39,833 nt of DNA from NCBI GenBank assembly GCA_900541495.1, contig UQKC01000017.1:1-39833 (forward strand). The letters are read 5' to 3'. The position numbers were made by a program, and so were the translations under genes. The DNA comes from an uncultured Ruminococcus sp. GTDB taxonomy: Bacteria > Bacillota > Clostridia > Oscillospirales > Ruminococcaceae. Positions 14,342 through 23,042 of the stretch are shown here, piece after piece; position 1 is the first letter of the stretch, and every line of letters starts with the position of its first letter. Below the pieces are notes generated by a model. The model saw only the letters and a list, made by a program, of their open reading frames with translations. It made no database searches and was not told the origin of the DNA.

Positions 14342-15697
14342 ATGGATTCTGACGGGCTTGCGGGGAGTATTATTATCCTTGCGCTTATTTTGTTAAAAAC
14401 ATTTCTTGCGGTCTGCGAAAATGCGGTCGCTGAGATAGGGGACTCGAAGCTAAAGACGTTTGAAAACGGAAACGCTGCGGAAAAACGGCTTTATTCGATG
14501 CTGAAAAAGCCGATCGCTCTGGAACGCACTTTTGCGGTCGGAAAAGGCGCGCTTTCATCGATAATATGCGTTATATCTGAGCTTGTATTTATCGGTGCGC
14601 TGTCAAAAATACTTGCGGAGGCTATGGCGGCTTCGGCGGCTTACATCCTTTCGGCGGTGATAATCCTTCTTGCCGATGCGCTTGTGATACTTGCGGTTGG
14701 CTGCGGTCTGCCGAAGCGCTTTGTGACGAAAAAGAACGCTGCGGATACTGCTGTTCGATGCTCGGCTGCGCTTAAATTCTTCACTGTGCTGCTCACGCCT
14801 TTATCCGTGCTTTCGTCATCGGTGATAAGCGTGTTCGGCGGAACTTCCGAGGACGCTGATGAAGTCACCGAGGAAGAGATACTTATGATGGTCGATGCGG
14901 GCAATGTTGAAGAATCGCAGAGGGAAATGATAAGCAACGTTTTCGGTTTCGATGACAAGGACGTTTCCGATGTTATGACCCACAGAACGGATATCGTCGC
15001 TGTCGAAACAACGGCAGGCATTTCCGAGATAGTCAACGCTTCGATAAGCAGCGGCTTTTCGAGAATCCCGGTCTATGAGGACAGCATCGATCATATCGTC
15101 GGCGTTATAAGCGTGAAAGACCTGCTTTGCATGATAGGTTCGGACGCTGCACAAAGCACTGTGGCTAAAGACCTTATGAGGGACGTTTTCTATGTACCCG
15201 AATCGATGCACTGCAGCGAGCTTTTTAAGCTTCTTTCACAGAAAAAAACGGTCATGGCTATCGTTGTTGACGAATACGGCGGAACGGCAGGCATCGTCAC
15301 TATGGAAGACCTTGTTGAAACTATCGTCGGCGACATCAGAGATGAATATGACAATGAGGAAGAGGATATCAAGAAGATATCGGACGATACCTACACCATA
15401 AGCGGAAACGCTTCGCCCGAAGATGTATTCGGAGAGCTTGGTCTTGAACTTCCCGAGGATAATGATTCCGATACGATGAGCGGCTTTGTAACGAGCCTGC
15501 TCGGACATATTCCCGAGGAGAGCGAACACGCTTCGGTGCGTTATCAGAATGTGCTTTTCACCGTCCTTGTTACCGAGGATATGTGGATATCAAAGCTAAA
15601 GGCGGAAATAATTCACGATGACAGCTCCGACGGAGAAGGTCGTGATAATGAAAATAATGAAAACGAAAAGGAGAAGATCAATGAAGATGAACACTAA
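14342..15697 (+). CDS. CorC/HlyC-type CNNM and CBS domain membrane protein
   Basis: This 451-residue protein has an N-terminal CNNM (DUF21) membrane domain with about four helices (residues ~8-170). A tandem CBS pair follows (~200-320) with VMTHRTDIVAV, GVISVKDLL and VVDEYGGTAGIVTMEDLVE. A C-terminal CorC/HlyC domain comes next (~340-425). The family is linked to magnesium or other divalent-ion efflux, and the CBS pair usually binds adenine nucleotides. The end is highly charged (Asp, Glu, Asn, Lys). Start: an AAAGGAAG site precedes the ATG at 14342; the upstream GTG at 14285 is less likely. The last 17 bases overlap the next gene, so translation of the first transglutaminase-like lipoprotein is probably coupled to it. 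Confidence 0.9.
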   Translation: MDSDGLAGSIIILALILLKTFLAVCENAVAEIGDSKLKTFENGNAAEKRLYSMLKKPIALERTFAVGKGALSSIICVISELVFIGALSKILAEAMAASAAYILSAVIILLADALVILAVGCGLPKRFVTKKNAADTAVRCSAALKFFTVLLTPLSVLSSSVISVFGGTSEDADEVTEEEILMMVDAGNVEESQREMISNVFGFDDKDVSDVMTHRTDIVAVETTAGISEIVNASISSGFSRIPVYEDSIDHIVGVISVKDLLCMIGSDAAQSTVAKDLMRDVFYVPESMHCSELFKLLSQKKTVMAIVVDEYGGTAGIVTMEDLVETIVGDIRDEYDNEEEDIKKISDDTYTISGNASPEDVFGELGLELPEDNDSDTMSGFVTSLLGHIPEESEHASVRYQNVLFTVLVTEDMWISKLKAEIIHDDSSDGEGRDNENNENEKEKINEDEH

Positions 15698-17294
15698 AAA
15701 AACAATAAGTGCGGCTTTGGCGCTCATTCTTTCGGCAGCTTTCCTCACAACAGGCTGCGGCAAAACGGAAGAGGCTGACGTTTCGATCGCCGATGCTTCC
15801 TATTCCGAGGAAAGCTCTTATTCCGAAGAAATTTCGGCTGAAACCGAGGAAGTTATCGTAAGCGCTGCACTTACAAGAGCAGAGCTTGAAGCAAAAAACA
15901 CCTGGAATGAAACTCAGATCAATGAGATAATGTACACAACTCAGGCTTGCTTCTCACGCAAAGTCCCTGCAGCAGGTGCTGAAACGGTTTCCAAGTACAC
16001 AAAGGGTACAAAGGTAACTGTCGTTGCTGCTACCGATACAGGCTATTACAAGCTCAAGGACGGTTCGTTTATTCATTCAAGCTTTTTGAGCGATACAAAG
16101 CCGGGTGCAGTTACGACCGCCGCTGCAAACGATGATGAGATCTTCGACGACGAGGAAACAACCACAACAAAGAAGTCCTCTACCACTAAGAAGACTACCA
16201 AGAAGACCACAACGACTTCAAAAACAAACACATCTTCTTCAAGCTCTGTAACATACAATATCGACTACAAGACAAAGTATGTTTATAAGCAGCTCCCGTC
16301 TGACGAAAAGCAGCTCTATGCAAACATCGTTGAAGCGGCAAAGAACTTTAAGTCAAAGGTCGCAGTTCCCGAAGGACTCAGCGTTAACCAGACTATAAAG
16401 ACATACGTCAATGTTATCAACCAGGAACCTGAACTTTTCTGGCTCCCGCGTGCTATCCCGATAAACATCAACGGCAGCCTTAACATCAAGTATGTTTACA
16501 CAGCAGATCAGGTAGCTGAGATACAGCCTGCACTTGATAAGAACGTAAAGACTATCCTCAATACAGTAAATCAGTATAAGTCCACATTCAGCAAGATCAA
16601 GGCTATCTACGACTGGATCGTTCTCAACAGCAACTTCAGCACCTCCGACAGCGAAGATACCTGTTCTATCAAGAACGGTCTTACAAAGGGCGCTGACCTC
16701 CAGTGCGCAGGTTACGCAAGAACGATGCAGTACCTCTTCGACCTCTCGGGTATCCAGAGCGTTGTTATCATCGGTAAGAACCCCGAAGGCACAACTCACG
16801 CTTGGAACAAGGTCTACTGCGATAACGGCTACTACATCATCGACGCAACATGGGGCGACCCGATAAACAAGCACGGCGAAGACTATATCAGATATAACTT
16901 CTTCCTCGTTCCCGATTCATGGGTAAAGAACGACCACCTCAGCCCCAACACATATTTCAGAAGCAACGGCGTTACTATCAAGCTCTTCGATGAACCTTCC
17001 TGCACAAAGACAAGCGCAAACTATTATAAGGTATATAATAAGGAATTCAGCAGCTATGATGCAGCTATCGCAGGTATGAAGGCTGAGATCGATGCAGCTA
17101 TCAAGTCGGGTTCTGTTGCAACAACTATCCGTGTTACCGATTCAAAGCTTTGGGATAAGATGAATTCCAAAGCAGCATTCCGTGAGCTTCAGAACTATGC
17201 AAAGTCCAAGAGCAAAAAGGTGCAGAAGCTTTCACAGCTCAAAAAGTACAACGACGGCATCATGGTCATTCAGTACGATATAATCTATAAGTAA
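15681..17294 (+). CDS. transglutaminase-like lipoprotein 1, with SH3-like domain
   Basis: This is the first of five tandem paralogues, 537 residues long. Signal peptide and lipobox end LTTGC (Cys26). An acidic Ser/Glu linker leads to an SH3b-like region (about 82-140, KVTVVAATDTGYYKLKDGSF). A Thr/Lys/Ser tract (155-190) separates it from the catalytic part. The transglutaminase-like core has Cys342 (QCAGYA), His373 (THAWN) and Asp388 (DATWGDP), the triad shared by transglutaminases and cysteine-protease-like relatives. An FWLPR motif (~252) precedes the core. The C terminus ends MVIQYDIIYK, a pattern kept across the array. An AAAAGGAG site selects the ATG at 15681, inside the end of the corC-like gene. 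The codon choice (AAG, AAC, CTC, GCA) resembles the glycogen genes and suggests strong expression. The substrate is unknown. Confidence 0.88.
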   Translation: MKMNTKKTISAALALILSAAFLTTGCGKTEEADVSIADASYSEESSYSEEISAETEEVIVSAALTRAELEAKNTWNETQINEIMYTTQACFSRKVPAAGAETVSKYTKGTKVTVVAATDTGYYKLKDGSFIHSSFLSDTKPGAVTTAAANDDEIFDDEETTTTKKSSTTKKTTKKTTTTSKTNTSSSSSVTYNIDYKTKYVYKQLPSDEKQLYANIVEAAKNFKSKVAVPEGLSVNQTIKTYVNVINQEPELFWLPRAIPININGSLNIKYVYTADQVAEIQPALDKNVKTILNTVNQYKSTFSKIKAIYDWIVLNSNFSTSDSEDTCSIKNGLTKGADLQCAGYARTMQYLFDLSGIQSVVIIGKNPEGTTHAWNKVYCDNGYYIIDATWGDPINKHGEDYIRYNFFLVPDSWVKNDHLSPNTYFRSNGVTIKLFDEPSCTKTSANYYKVYNKEFSSYDAAIAGMKAEIDAAIKSGSVATTIRVTDSKLWDKMNSKAAFRELQNYAKSKSKKVQKLSQLKKYNDGIMVIQYDIIYK

Positions 17295-17302
17295 TTTATT
17301 TG

Positions 17303-17343
17303 CGGGCGGATATTTCTGGGGAGCTTTTCCCCGATTCTGCCCG
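17303..17343. promoter_or_regulatory. intergenic stem-loop between transglutaminase-like genes 1 and 2
   Basis: CGGGC (17303-17307) pairs with GCCCG (17339-17343), and inside it TGGGG pairs with CCCCG around AGCTTTT. There is no T-run after it. It may be an RNA processing or stabilising structure, or a leaky terminator, within the operon. Confidence 0.45.
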
Positions 17344-17375
17344 TAACGATTTTGAATTAAAAGAAAGGAATAAAA

Positions 17376-18767
17376 ATGAAGAAGAAAAACCTCAAAACTA
17401 TCGCCGCTGCTTTGGCTATGATATCTGTACTTACACTCACAGCAGCAGGCTGCGGAAATAAGACAGATGACAGCGAAGAGCTTGTCACAAATGTTATCAC
17501 ACAAGCACCTAACGGTGATGTGCAGACCGATGAAAACGGCGAAACAACATCAGCGCCTGCGGAAACCGAACCGTCTGGTACGGAAACCGTCCTTGACGGC
17601 GACGGAAATGTTGTTACCGATGCTCAGGGCGAGCCTGTGACCGTTGCGGTAACAACCGCTCCGACAGTTAACGATGAAGACAGCATCTTCAATACAACAA
17701 AGGTCGCTCCCGTTGTTGATACTTCGGTGGACAGCTCTACAAGATACGCATACAACACTCTTTCCGATAACGAAAAGGCTCTCTATGACGCTATCCTCGG
17801 CGCAGCTTCCAATATGTCAACAAGAATCTTCGGCGCACAGAACCTCGACAGCGCTGAATGGACAAAGGTTTTCGGTCTTGTTTACAACCAGGAACCACAG
17901 CTTTTCTGGCTCAACGGCAGATCCGTTGTCGGCAGACTTTATTATAATGAGATCGACACCGATAAGATCGCTGCAATGCAGAAAGAGATAGATGCAACTG
18001 TTGACAGCCTTGTAAAGGAAGCAAACACAAAGTCAACTACATACGATAAGCTCAAAGTTTTCCACGATTACCTCGTTCTCAATTCCACCTTTGAAAAGAG
18101 CGACGAAGCAGGCAACTACAACCAGACTATTTACAATGCTTTCTCGGGCGGCACTTCAAAGCAGGGCAATATCCAGTGCGCAGGCTATGCAAAGGCAATG
18201 CAGTACCTCTGCGATAAGGTCGGAATCGACTGCATGGTCATCACAGGCACAAACGAAAAGGGAACTTCCCACGCCTGGAACAAGGTAAAGGTTGAGGGCG
18301 AATGGTATAACCTCGATGCAACATGGGACGACCCGATACTTTCCACTCCTATCACAAACTATCTCCGTTATACATTCTTCCTCGTACCCGATGAATGGAT
18401 AAACGAAAAAACACACTTCAATATCAACACTGTAAGCCTCAAGAGCGGCGAAAAGGTAACATACTATGAACCGCCAAAGGCAACAGCAACAGCTCAGAAC
18501 TACTTCATTAAGAACGGCTATGTTTACGATAACCGTGCTGATGCAGACAAGGCCCTCAAGGCTGAACTTGAAAAGGCAGCTTCCGAGGGAACTGTAGTTG
18601 CACATATCATGGTAAGCTCCGACTCGCTCTATAACGAGATCCTCGATGCGCTCAAAAATGACAGCGCTTACCGCGATGAACTTAAGGGCGTAAATTCCAA
18701 GATCAAGAAGATCAAGGACAGCAGCAAGGAGAGCCTCCGTGTTATCCAGCTCGTAATTGAGTATTGA
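17376..18767 (+). CDS. transglutaminase-like lipoprotein 2
   Basis: The second paralogue has 463 residues. The lipobox ends TAAGC (Cys26) and is followed by a long Thr/Glu/Val-rich linker to about residue 115. The shared upstream module runs from YAYNTLSDNEKALYDAI to QEPQLFWLNGRS. The core triad is Cys268 (QCAGYA), His299 (SHAWN) and Asp314 (LDATWDDP). The C-terminal half continues with NYLRYTFFLVPDEW and ends VIQLVIEY. It is closest to paralogue 1 in sequence and shares its biased codon use. It has no SH3-like domain. An AAAGGA site precedes the ATG. It is probably anchored on the outer face of the membrane. Confidence 0.88.
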   Translation: MKKKNLKTIAAALAMISVLTLTAAGCGNKTDDSEELVTNVITQAPNGDVQTDENGETTSAPAETEPSGTETVLDGDGNVVTDAQGEPVTVAVTTAPTVNDEDSIFNTTKVAPVVDTSVDSSTRYAYNTLSDNEKALYDAILGAASNMSTRIFGAQNLDSAEWTKVFGLVYNQEPQLFWLNGRSVVGRLYYNEIDTDKIAAMQKEIDATVDSLVKEANTKSTTYDKLKVFHDYLVLNSTFEKSDEAGNYNQTIYNAFSGGTSKQGNIQCAGYAKAMQYLCDKVGIDCMVITGTNEKGTSHAWNKVKVEGEWYNLDATWDDPILSTPITNYLRYTFFLVPDEWINEKTHFNINTVSLKSGEKVTYYEPPKATATAQNYFIKNGYVYDNRADADKALKAELEKAASEGTVVAHIMVSSDSLYNEILDALKNDSAYRDELKGVNSKIKKIKDSSKESLRVIQLVIEY

Positions 18768-18773
18768 TAAAGA

Positions 18774-19907
18774 ATGAAGATCGGTTTTTTTGCGGCTTTT
18801 TCCGTGACGTTGGCAGCGGCATTGCTGCTGACGTCCTGCAAAGCCGTTGATGAGAGCGTTTCACAGCTGCAGAACGGTCAGAGTACCGAGGCTGCGGCGG
18901 AACAGCTCGATTATGTCTTTTATACCCTTAATGATAAGGAAAAGGAAACCTATTCCGATATGATCGGAGCGGTGAACAGGCGCGAAAATGAATTTCCGTT
19001 CCCCGAGGGCTTTGACAGCGATGAAATGCGAAAGCTTTTCACCCTTCTTTATACCCAGCAGGAACGTATCTTCTGGCTTGACAGCAGATTCTACTGCGAT
19101 GATGAGCAGCGAATGTTATATTTTATGTATCGCTATGACGAAGAGCAGACCGACCGTATGCGCGTTGCGCTCGACCTTGAAGCAGGCAAAATTATTGCAG
19201 GCTTCGGTCAGAATACGGACGATTATGAAAAGCTCCTCGCGATACACGATGCGATAGTTCTTTCCTGCACTTTTTCCGAGGACGGAAACAACGCCGCCAC
19301 TGCTTACGGTGCGCTCGTTGACGGCTCGGCAATGTGTGAAGGTTATGCGTTCGCATTTTCCTACCTCTGCACAGCGGCAGGCATTGAAAATTACGTTGTC
19401 AGCGGCTCAAACGAAAACGGCGAACCGCACCTCTGGAACAAGGCTGTCTGCAATGGCGAGTGGTACAACGTTGACTGCACATGGGACGATCCTATCCTTA
19501 AAGATGAAAACGAAAAATTTCTGCGGCACGACTATTTTCTCGTATCGGACGATGAAATAAACGGCATTTCGCATTTCCCCGATACCGAGTATCTTCCGTC
19601 GGTGGCATGTACGGACAGAAGTGAAAATTATTTCGTCAGAAGCGGACTTTATTTCGATAATTATACAGACGGACTTGCGGGGCTTTCAGCTTCGATAAAG
19701 GAAGCCGCCCGAAACGGCAGCGGAGAAGCGGAGATACGCTTCGATAACGAAGAAGCTTTCAGCGAGGTCTGTTCGTATCTTTACGATCAGCAGGGTCTGA
19801 AAGAGATCATCGAGAAACTGAATGCAAATGACGGGCTTAAAATAAGTTCGGCTCATCATATTGAAAACAGTTCGCTTTATGTGATCCATATTTCATTGAT
19901 ATTTTAA
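18774..19907 (+). CDS. transglutaminase-like lipoprotein 3
   Basis: The third paralogue has 377 residues and nearly no linker. The lipobox ends LLLTSC (Cys22). The conserved upstream module contains QQERIFWLDSRF. The triad is Cys188 (MCEGYA), His219 (PHLWN) and Asp234 (VDCTWDDP). The C terminus ends YVIHISLIF. The start lies only 6 bp after the stop of paralogue 2 and has only a weak AAAGA in place of a good ribosome binding site, so translational coupling is likely. Its codon use is less biased than in paralogues 1 and 2. Confidence 0.86.
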   Translation: MKIGFFAAFSVTLAAALLLTSCKAVDESVSQLQNGQSTEAAAEQLDYVFYTLNDKEKETYSDMIGAVNRRENEFPFPEGFDSDEMRKLFTLLYTQQERIFWLDSRFYCDDEQRMLYFMYRYDEEQTDRMRVALDLEAGKIIAGFGQNTDDYEKLLAIHDAIVLSCTFSEDGNNAATAYGALVDGSAMCEGYAFAFSYLCTAAGIENYVVSGSNENGEPHLWNKAVCNGEWYNVDCTWDDPILKDENEKFLRHDYFLVSDDEINGISHFPDTEYLPSVACTDRSENYFVRSGLYFDNYTDGLAGLSASIKEAARNGSGEAEIRFDNEEAFSEVCSYLYDQQGLKEIIEKLNANDGLKISSAHHIENSSLYVIHISLIF

Positions 19908-20042
19908 TCAGCGTTAATCAGCGGAAAATGCCGCAGTTTGCTCCGATATCGTCGCATTATGGCGAATTCGGCGCGAAACGGCTGATTTTCCTCCCTATTG
20001 TGAATTTTTTACGTCAGAACCGGGAAGGACTGTAGGTTTATT

Positions 20043-21548
20043 ATGAATAAAAATAAAGTCAGCGCGTTCATAGCCGCCCTGCTTGCGGCTGCGCTCATGC
20101 TCTCGGGCTGCGGAGGGGGCAGCGATGCCGACTGGGAAGATACGCTTCCCTCTGCCGTTACGACCGAGCCCGAAAAGGAAGTTTCCGTCATCGAAGCGGA
20201 AACCAATCCGCCGATTTCGATATCCGTTCCCGAAACAACAACGACAACGGAGAAAAGCACGGAGCTTGCAACAACGACCGCTCCGCCCGAAACATCGGAA
20301 GAAAGATCGTCCTTTTCACCTGTATCATCGGTAACGACTGCACCTGAGCAATCGGTGTTTTCGGAAAGCGCATCACCTGCCGCTACGACCGTCCCGACAA
20401 CGGGTACGACTGTAACTTCCTCTGAAACAACGACGCTCGTCACGACCGAAACCGTCATCACGGCAGCGCCCGTAAAGCGCGCAGACGGGGAGTATGTCTT
20501 CGTAAAGGGTTCGCCCATAGAAAAAGCTTACCCTTATAATACCCTCGACAGCAATAAAAAGGCCGCCTATGACGCTATGCTCACAGCGATCAAGGCGCAT
20601 AAGGACAAATTTGATATCCCCGACGGCGTTAAGATCTCGGGTGATGAATATGTCGAACTTTATCAGCTTATATATGACTTTGAATACAGCATCTTTGATC
20701 TTGACGTAAATATCCGCTATACAAGCGCTTCAAACACTGGAAATGTCGTTTCCGCGCAGCTTTCCTATCTCTACACCTCCGAGCAGGTCAATGATATGCA
20801 GAAAAAGGTCGATGCCGCTGCGGATAAGATCATCTCCGAGCTTTGGAACGGAATGTCGGAATATGAGATAGTGAAGTTTTTCTACGATAAGCTCGCATCC
20901 GAGGTCGAATACAACGAAAATGCCGAAAATCTCCGCGATATCTACGGCGCACTCGTCGAAAAATCTACCGTCTGCGGAGGATATGCAAGAGCATTTTCCT
21001 ACCTCTGCTCAAAGGTCGGCATCGAAACCATTACGACCCTCGGCGACTTCAACGAAACTCCGCATATGTGGAATATGGTGAAGATAGACGGAAACTGGTA
21101 TCACGTTGACGTAACTTCGGGCAACGCAACGAACACCGAATTCCCATACATTAGATACGACTATTTCTGTGTTACGGACGATATAATAAACAAGTATCAC
21201 GTCCTTTACGACCAGCCGTTCGACTACCCAAAGGCGGCTTCCGAAAAGTACAACTACTTCGTTTATAACAACCTCATTGCGAGAGATGTTCCCGATGCGG
21301 CAGCACTTATTGCAGAGGAGATCATAAAGGCTTCGGCGGCGAAAATACCCGCAGTCCAGTTCGCCTGCGCAGACGATCAGACCTTTGAGGACGTTATATT
21401 CTACCTCTTTGACCCCGAACAGCGCCATGCTATCGACATCTATGAAAACACCTATGATTCGGCTGAAAATAAATACAATCTCAACTCAATACAGTACCAC
21501 AGCGACCCCAAGACAAGAGTTATAAAGCTTTTCCTTCAATATGTTTAA
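20043..21548 (+). CDS. transglutaminase-like lipoprotein 4, variant core
   Basis: The fourth paralogue has 501 residues. The lipobox ends LMLSGC (Cys23), then a long Thr/Pro/Ser/Glu-rich linker runs to about residue 150. The triad is Cys311 (VCGGYA), His341 (PHMWN) and Asp356 (HVDVTSGN). The TW of the usual D-x-T-W segment is changed to TS, and the FWL motif of paralogues 1-3 is reduced to IFDLDVN. The catalytic residues themselves remain, so activity with altered specificity is possible. The 135-bp gap before it (19908-20042) shows no clear promoter. It shares MWNMVKIDGNWYHVDVT with paralogue 5, so these two are closest relatives. Confidence 0.86.
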   Translation: MNKNKVSAFIAALLAAALMLSGCGGGSDADWEDTLPSAVTTEPEKEVSVIEAETNPPISISVPETTTTTEKSTELATTTAPPETSEERSSFSPVSSVTTAPEQSVFSESASPAATTVPTTGTTVTSSETTTLVTTETVITAAPVKRADGEYVFVKGSPIEKAYPYNTLDSNKKAAYDAMLTAIKAHKDKFDIPDGVKISGDEYVELYQLIYDFEYSIFDLDVNIRYTSASNTGNVVSAQLSYLYTSEQVNDMQKKVDAAADKIISELWNGMSEYEIVKFFYDKLASEVEYNENAENLRDIYGALVEKSTVCGGYARAFSYLCSKVGIETITTLGDFNETPHMWNMVKIDGNWYHVDVTSGNATNTEFPYIRYDYFCVTDDIINKYHVLYDQPFDYPKAASEKYNYFVYNNLIARDVPDAAALIAEEIIKASAAKIPAVQFACADDQTFEDVIFYLFDPEQRHAIDIYENTYDSAENKYNLNSIQYHSDPKTRVIKLFLQYV

Positions 21549-21587
21549 TTTATCCATTGTTTTGAAAGGCTTTGGAGGTAAATCACC

Positions 21588-22820
21588 TTGCGTAAACTTA
21601 TACCGAAGCGCTGCGCAGCTGCCGCAGCGGCAATAACGGTAACTATGGCTTTTTCCTCGTGCGGCTCGGAAAAAGACCCGACGGAGGATATGACCTATAA
21701 TGGCAGTTATCACATGATAGAGGGCGGAACTTCGGTGCTCATCGAAGATTCATCGTCAGTTGTCCGCAGCAGCCTTATCTATTTCCCCGAGGATATGGAA
21801 ACGGTGTACGGACAGAACTATCTTTCTTCCGATGAAAAGAAGATATACAATTCGCTCGTCAAAGCGATCGGCAACGAAGAGGATTCCGTGCCGATGGAGT
21901 CAGACGGCGAAACTTATACGAAAATACTTAACCTTATCGGTGTTGAGCAAATGGGCTTCGGCAACGTTTCGGACAGAAAAGTCGGCGCATTCGATGTCGA
22001 TACGCAGCACTTTCCCGTTGAGTTCACCTATCGCTTTTCCTGCGAGGAAATGAGCAATATGAACCGCGCCGCGGAGGCAGCCGCAAATGAGATAATGAGC
22101 GGTGTCACCGACGAAATGACAACCTACGATAAGCTGAAATATTTCCACGATTACCTTATCACCCATTGCGAAAGCGACTCCGAAGATGTCTATGCGAACA
22201 CTATCTACGGCGCGCTCGTAAGAGGAAAGGCGCTCTGCGAAGGCTATGCGAAGAGCTTTTCCTACCTCTGCAATAAAGCAGGGATAGAGAATATCATCGT
22301 CACGGGTGAAACGGATACTGCCCATATGTGGAATATGGTAAAGATCGACGGAAACTGGTATCACGTCGATGTGACATGGGATAAACCCGACGGAATGATC
22401 GCCGAAATGTATCCCGATATGGTGATGTATCAGTATTTTCTCGTCACCGATTCGGTCATAGAGAACAACCACACGATATGGACGATAATTTCGCCTCCGC
22501 CGAAAGCATACGGTACAACGGAGAACTACTTCATCAAAGAGGGATTGTATGTCGAAAGCGAGGAAGCGACCGAGCAGACGATAGATAATGCCCTGCGAAA
22601 AGCAATATCCGAGGGTAAACACACCGCTTCGGTAAAGTTCAGTACGAACAATATGCTGCTTTCGACCGTTCGGCAGATGATGGACAGCGCAAGCAGCGAG
22701 GGAGATTACCTCAAAAGCAGGATAGCAGACATAAGCTCTGAGATGAACGTAAAGCTCAATGTCAGCTGGACAGACTATTATTCGCAGTATAGGATTCTTG
22801 TGTTTATAATAGACTACTGA
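21588..22820 (+). CDS. transglutaminase-like lipoprotein 5
   Basis: The fifth paralogue has 410 residues and starts at TTG with GGAGG 9 nt upstream. The signal peptide ends AFSSC (Cys25) and the linker is short. The FWL motif is absent; the region reads GAFDVDTQHF. The triad is Cys217 (LCEGYA), His246 (AHMWN) and Asp261 (HVDVTWDKP). The C terminus ends RILVFIIDY, in line with the others. It closes the operon, and a MITE-like element begins 6 bp after the stop. The substrate is unknown; a surface role is inferred from the lipobox. Confidence 0.86.
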   Translation: MRKLIPKRCAAAAAAITVTMAFSSCGSEKDPTEDMTYNGSYHMIEGGTSVLIEDSSSVVRSSLIYFPEDMETVYGQNYLSSDEKKIYNSLVKAIGNEEDSVPMESDGETYTKILNLIGVEQMGFGNVSDRKVGAFDVDTQHFPVEFTYRFSCEEMSNMNRAAEAAANEIMSGVTDEMTTYDKLKYFHDYLITHCESDSEDVYANTIYGALVRGKALCEGYAKSFSYLCNKAGIENIIVTGETDTAHMWNMVKIDGNWYHVDVTWDKPDGMIAEMYPDMVMYQYFLVTDSVIENNHTIWTIISPPPKAYGTTENYFIKEGLYVESEEATEQTIDNALRKAISEGKHTASVKFSTNNMLLSTVRQMMDSASSEGDYLKSRIADISSEMNVKLNVSWTDYYSQYRILVFIIDY

Positions 22821-22825
22821 TATTA

Positions 22826-22988
22826 AGAACCTGTCTTCATAAGCATATGCACACGTCTTTTCGGCAAATTTTGCTGCATACTGCGTTAAAAATCCTTGCC
22901 GTGCGGCAGCACGCCTGCGGATTTTTGCCTTGTCTGCAACAAAATTATGCTCGAAAATCCGCATACATTTCTTATGAAGACAGGTTCT
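22826..22988 (+). mobile_element. 163-bp MITE-like element, copy 2
   Basis: It is identical to 13606-13768 at every base, including both 18-bp terminal inverted repeats. It fills the space between the convergent genes for transglutaminase-like lipoprotein 5 and nicotinate phosphoribosyltransferase. Its fold may act as a two-way terminator there. The remaining 22989-23042 gap has two direct copies of GAATTCCGCATT. Confidence 0.88.
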
Positions 22989-23042
22989 AAATTCGCAGCT
23001 CGCATTAATTCCGAATTCCGCATTCTGAATTCCGCATTTAAA

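Noticed and set aside
21900..22964. 354-residue open frame on the minus strand, similar at one end to a frame at 29523-29927
   Set aside because: The similarity comes only from the MITE-like element at its start. The rest is antisense to transglutaminase-like lipoprotein 5.
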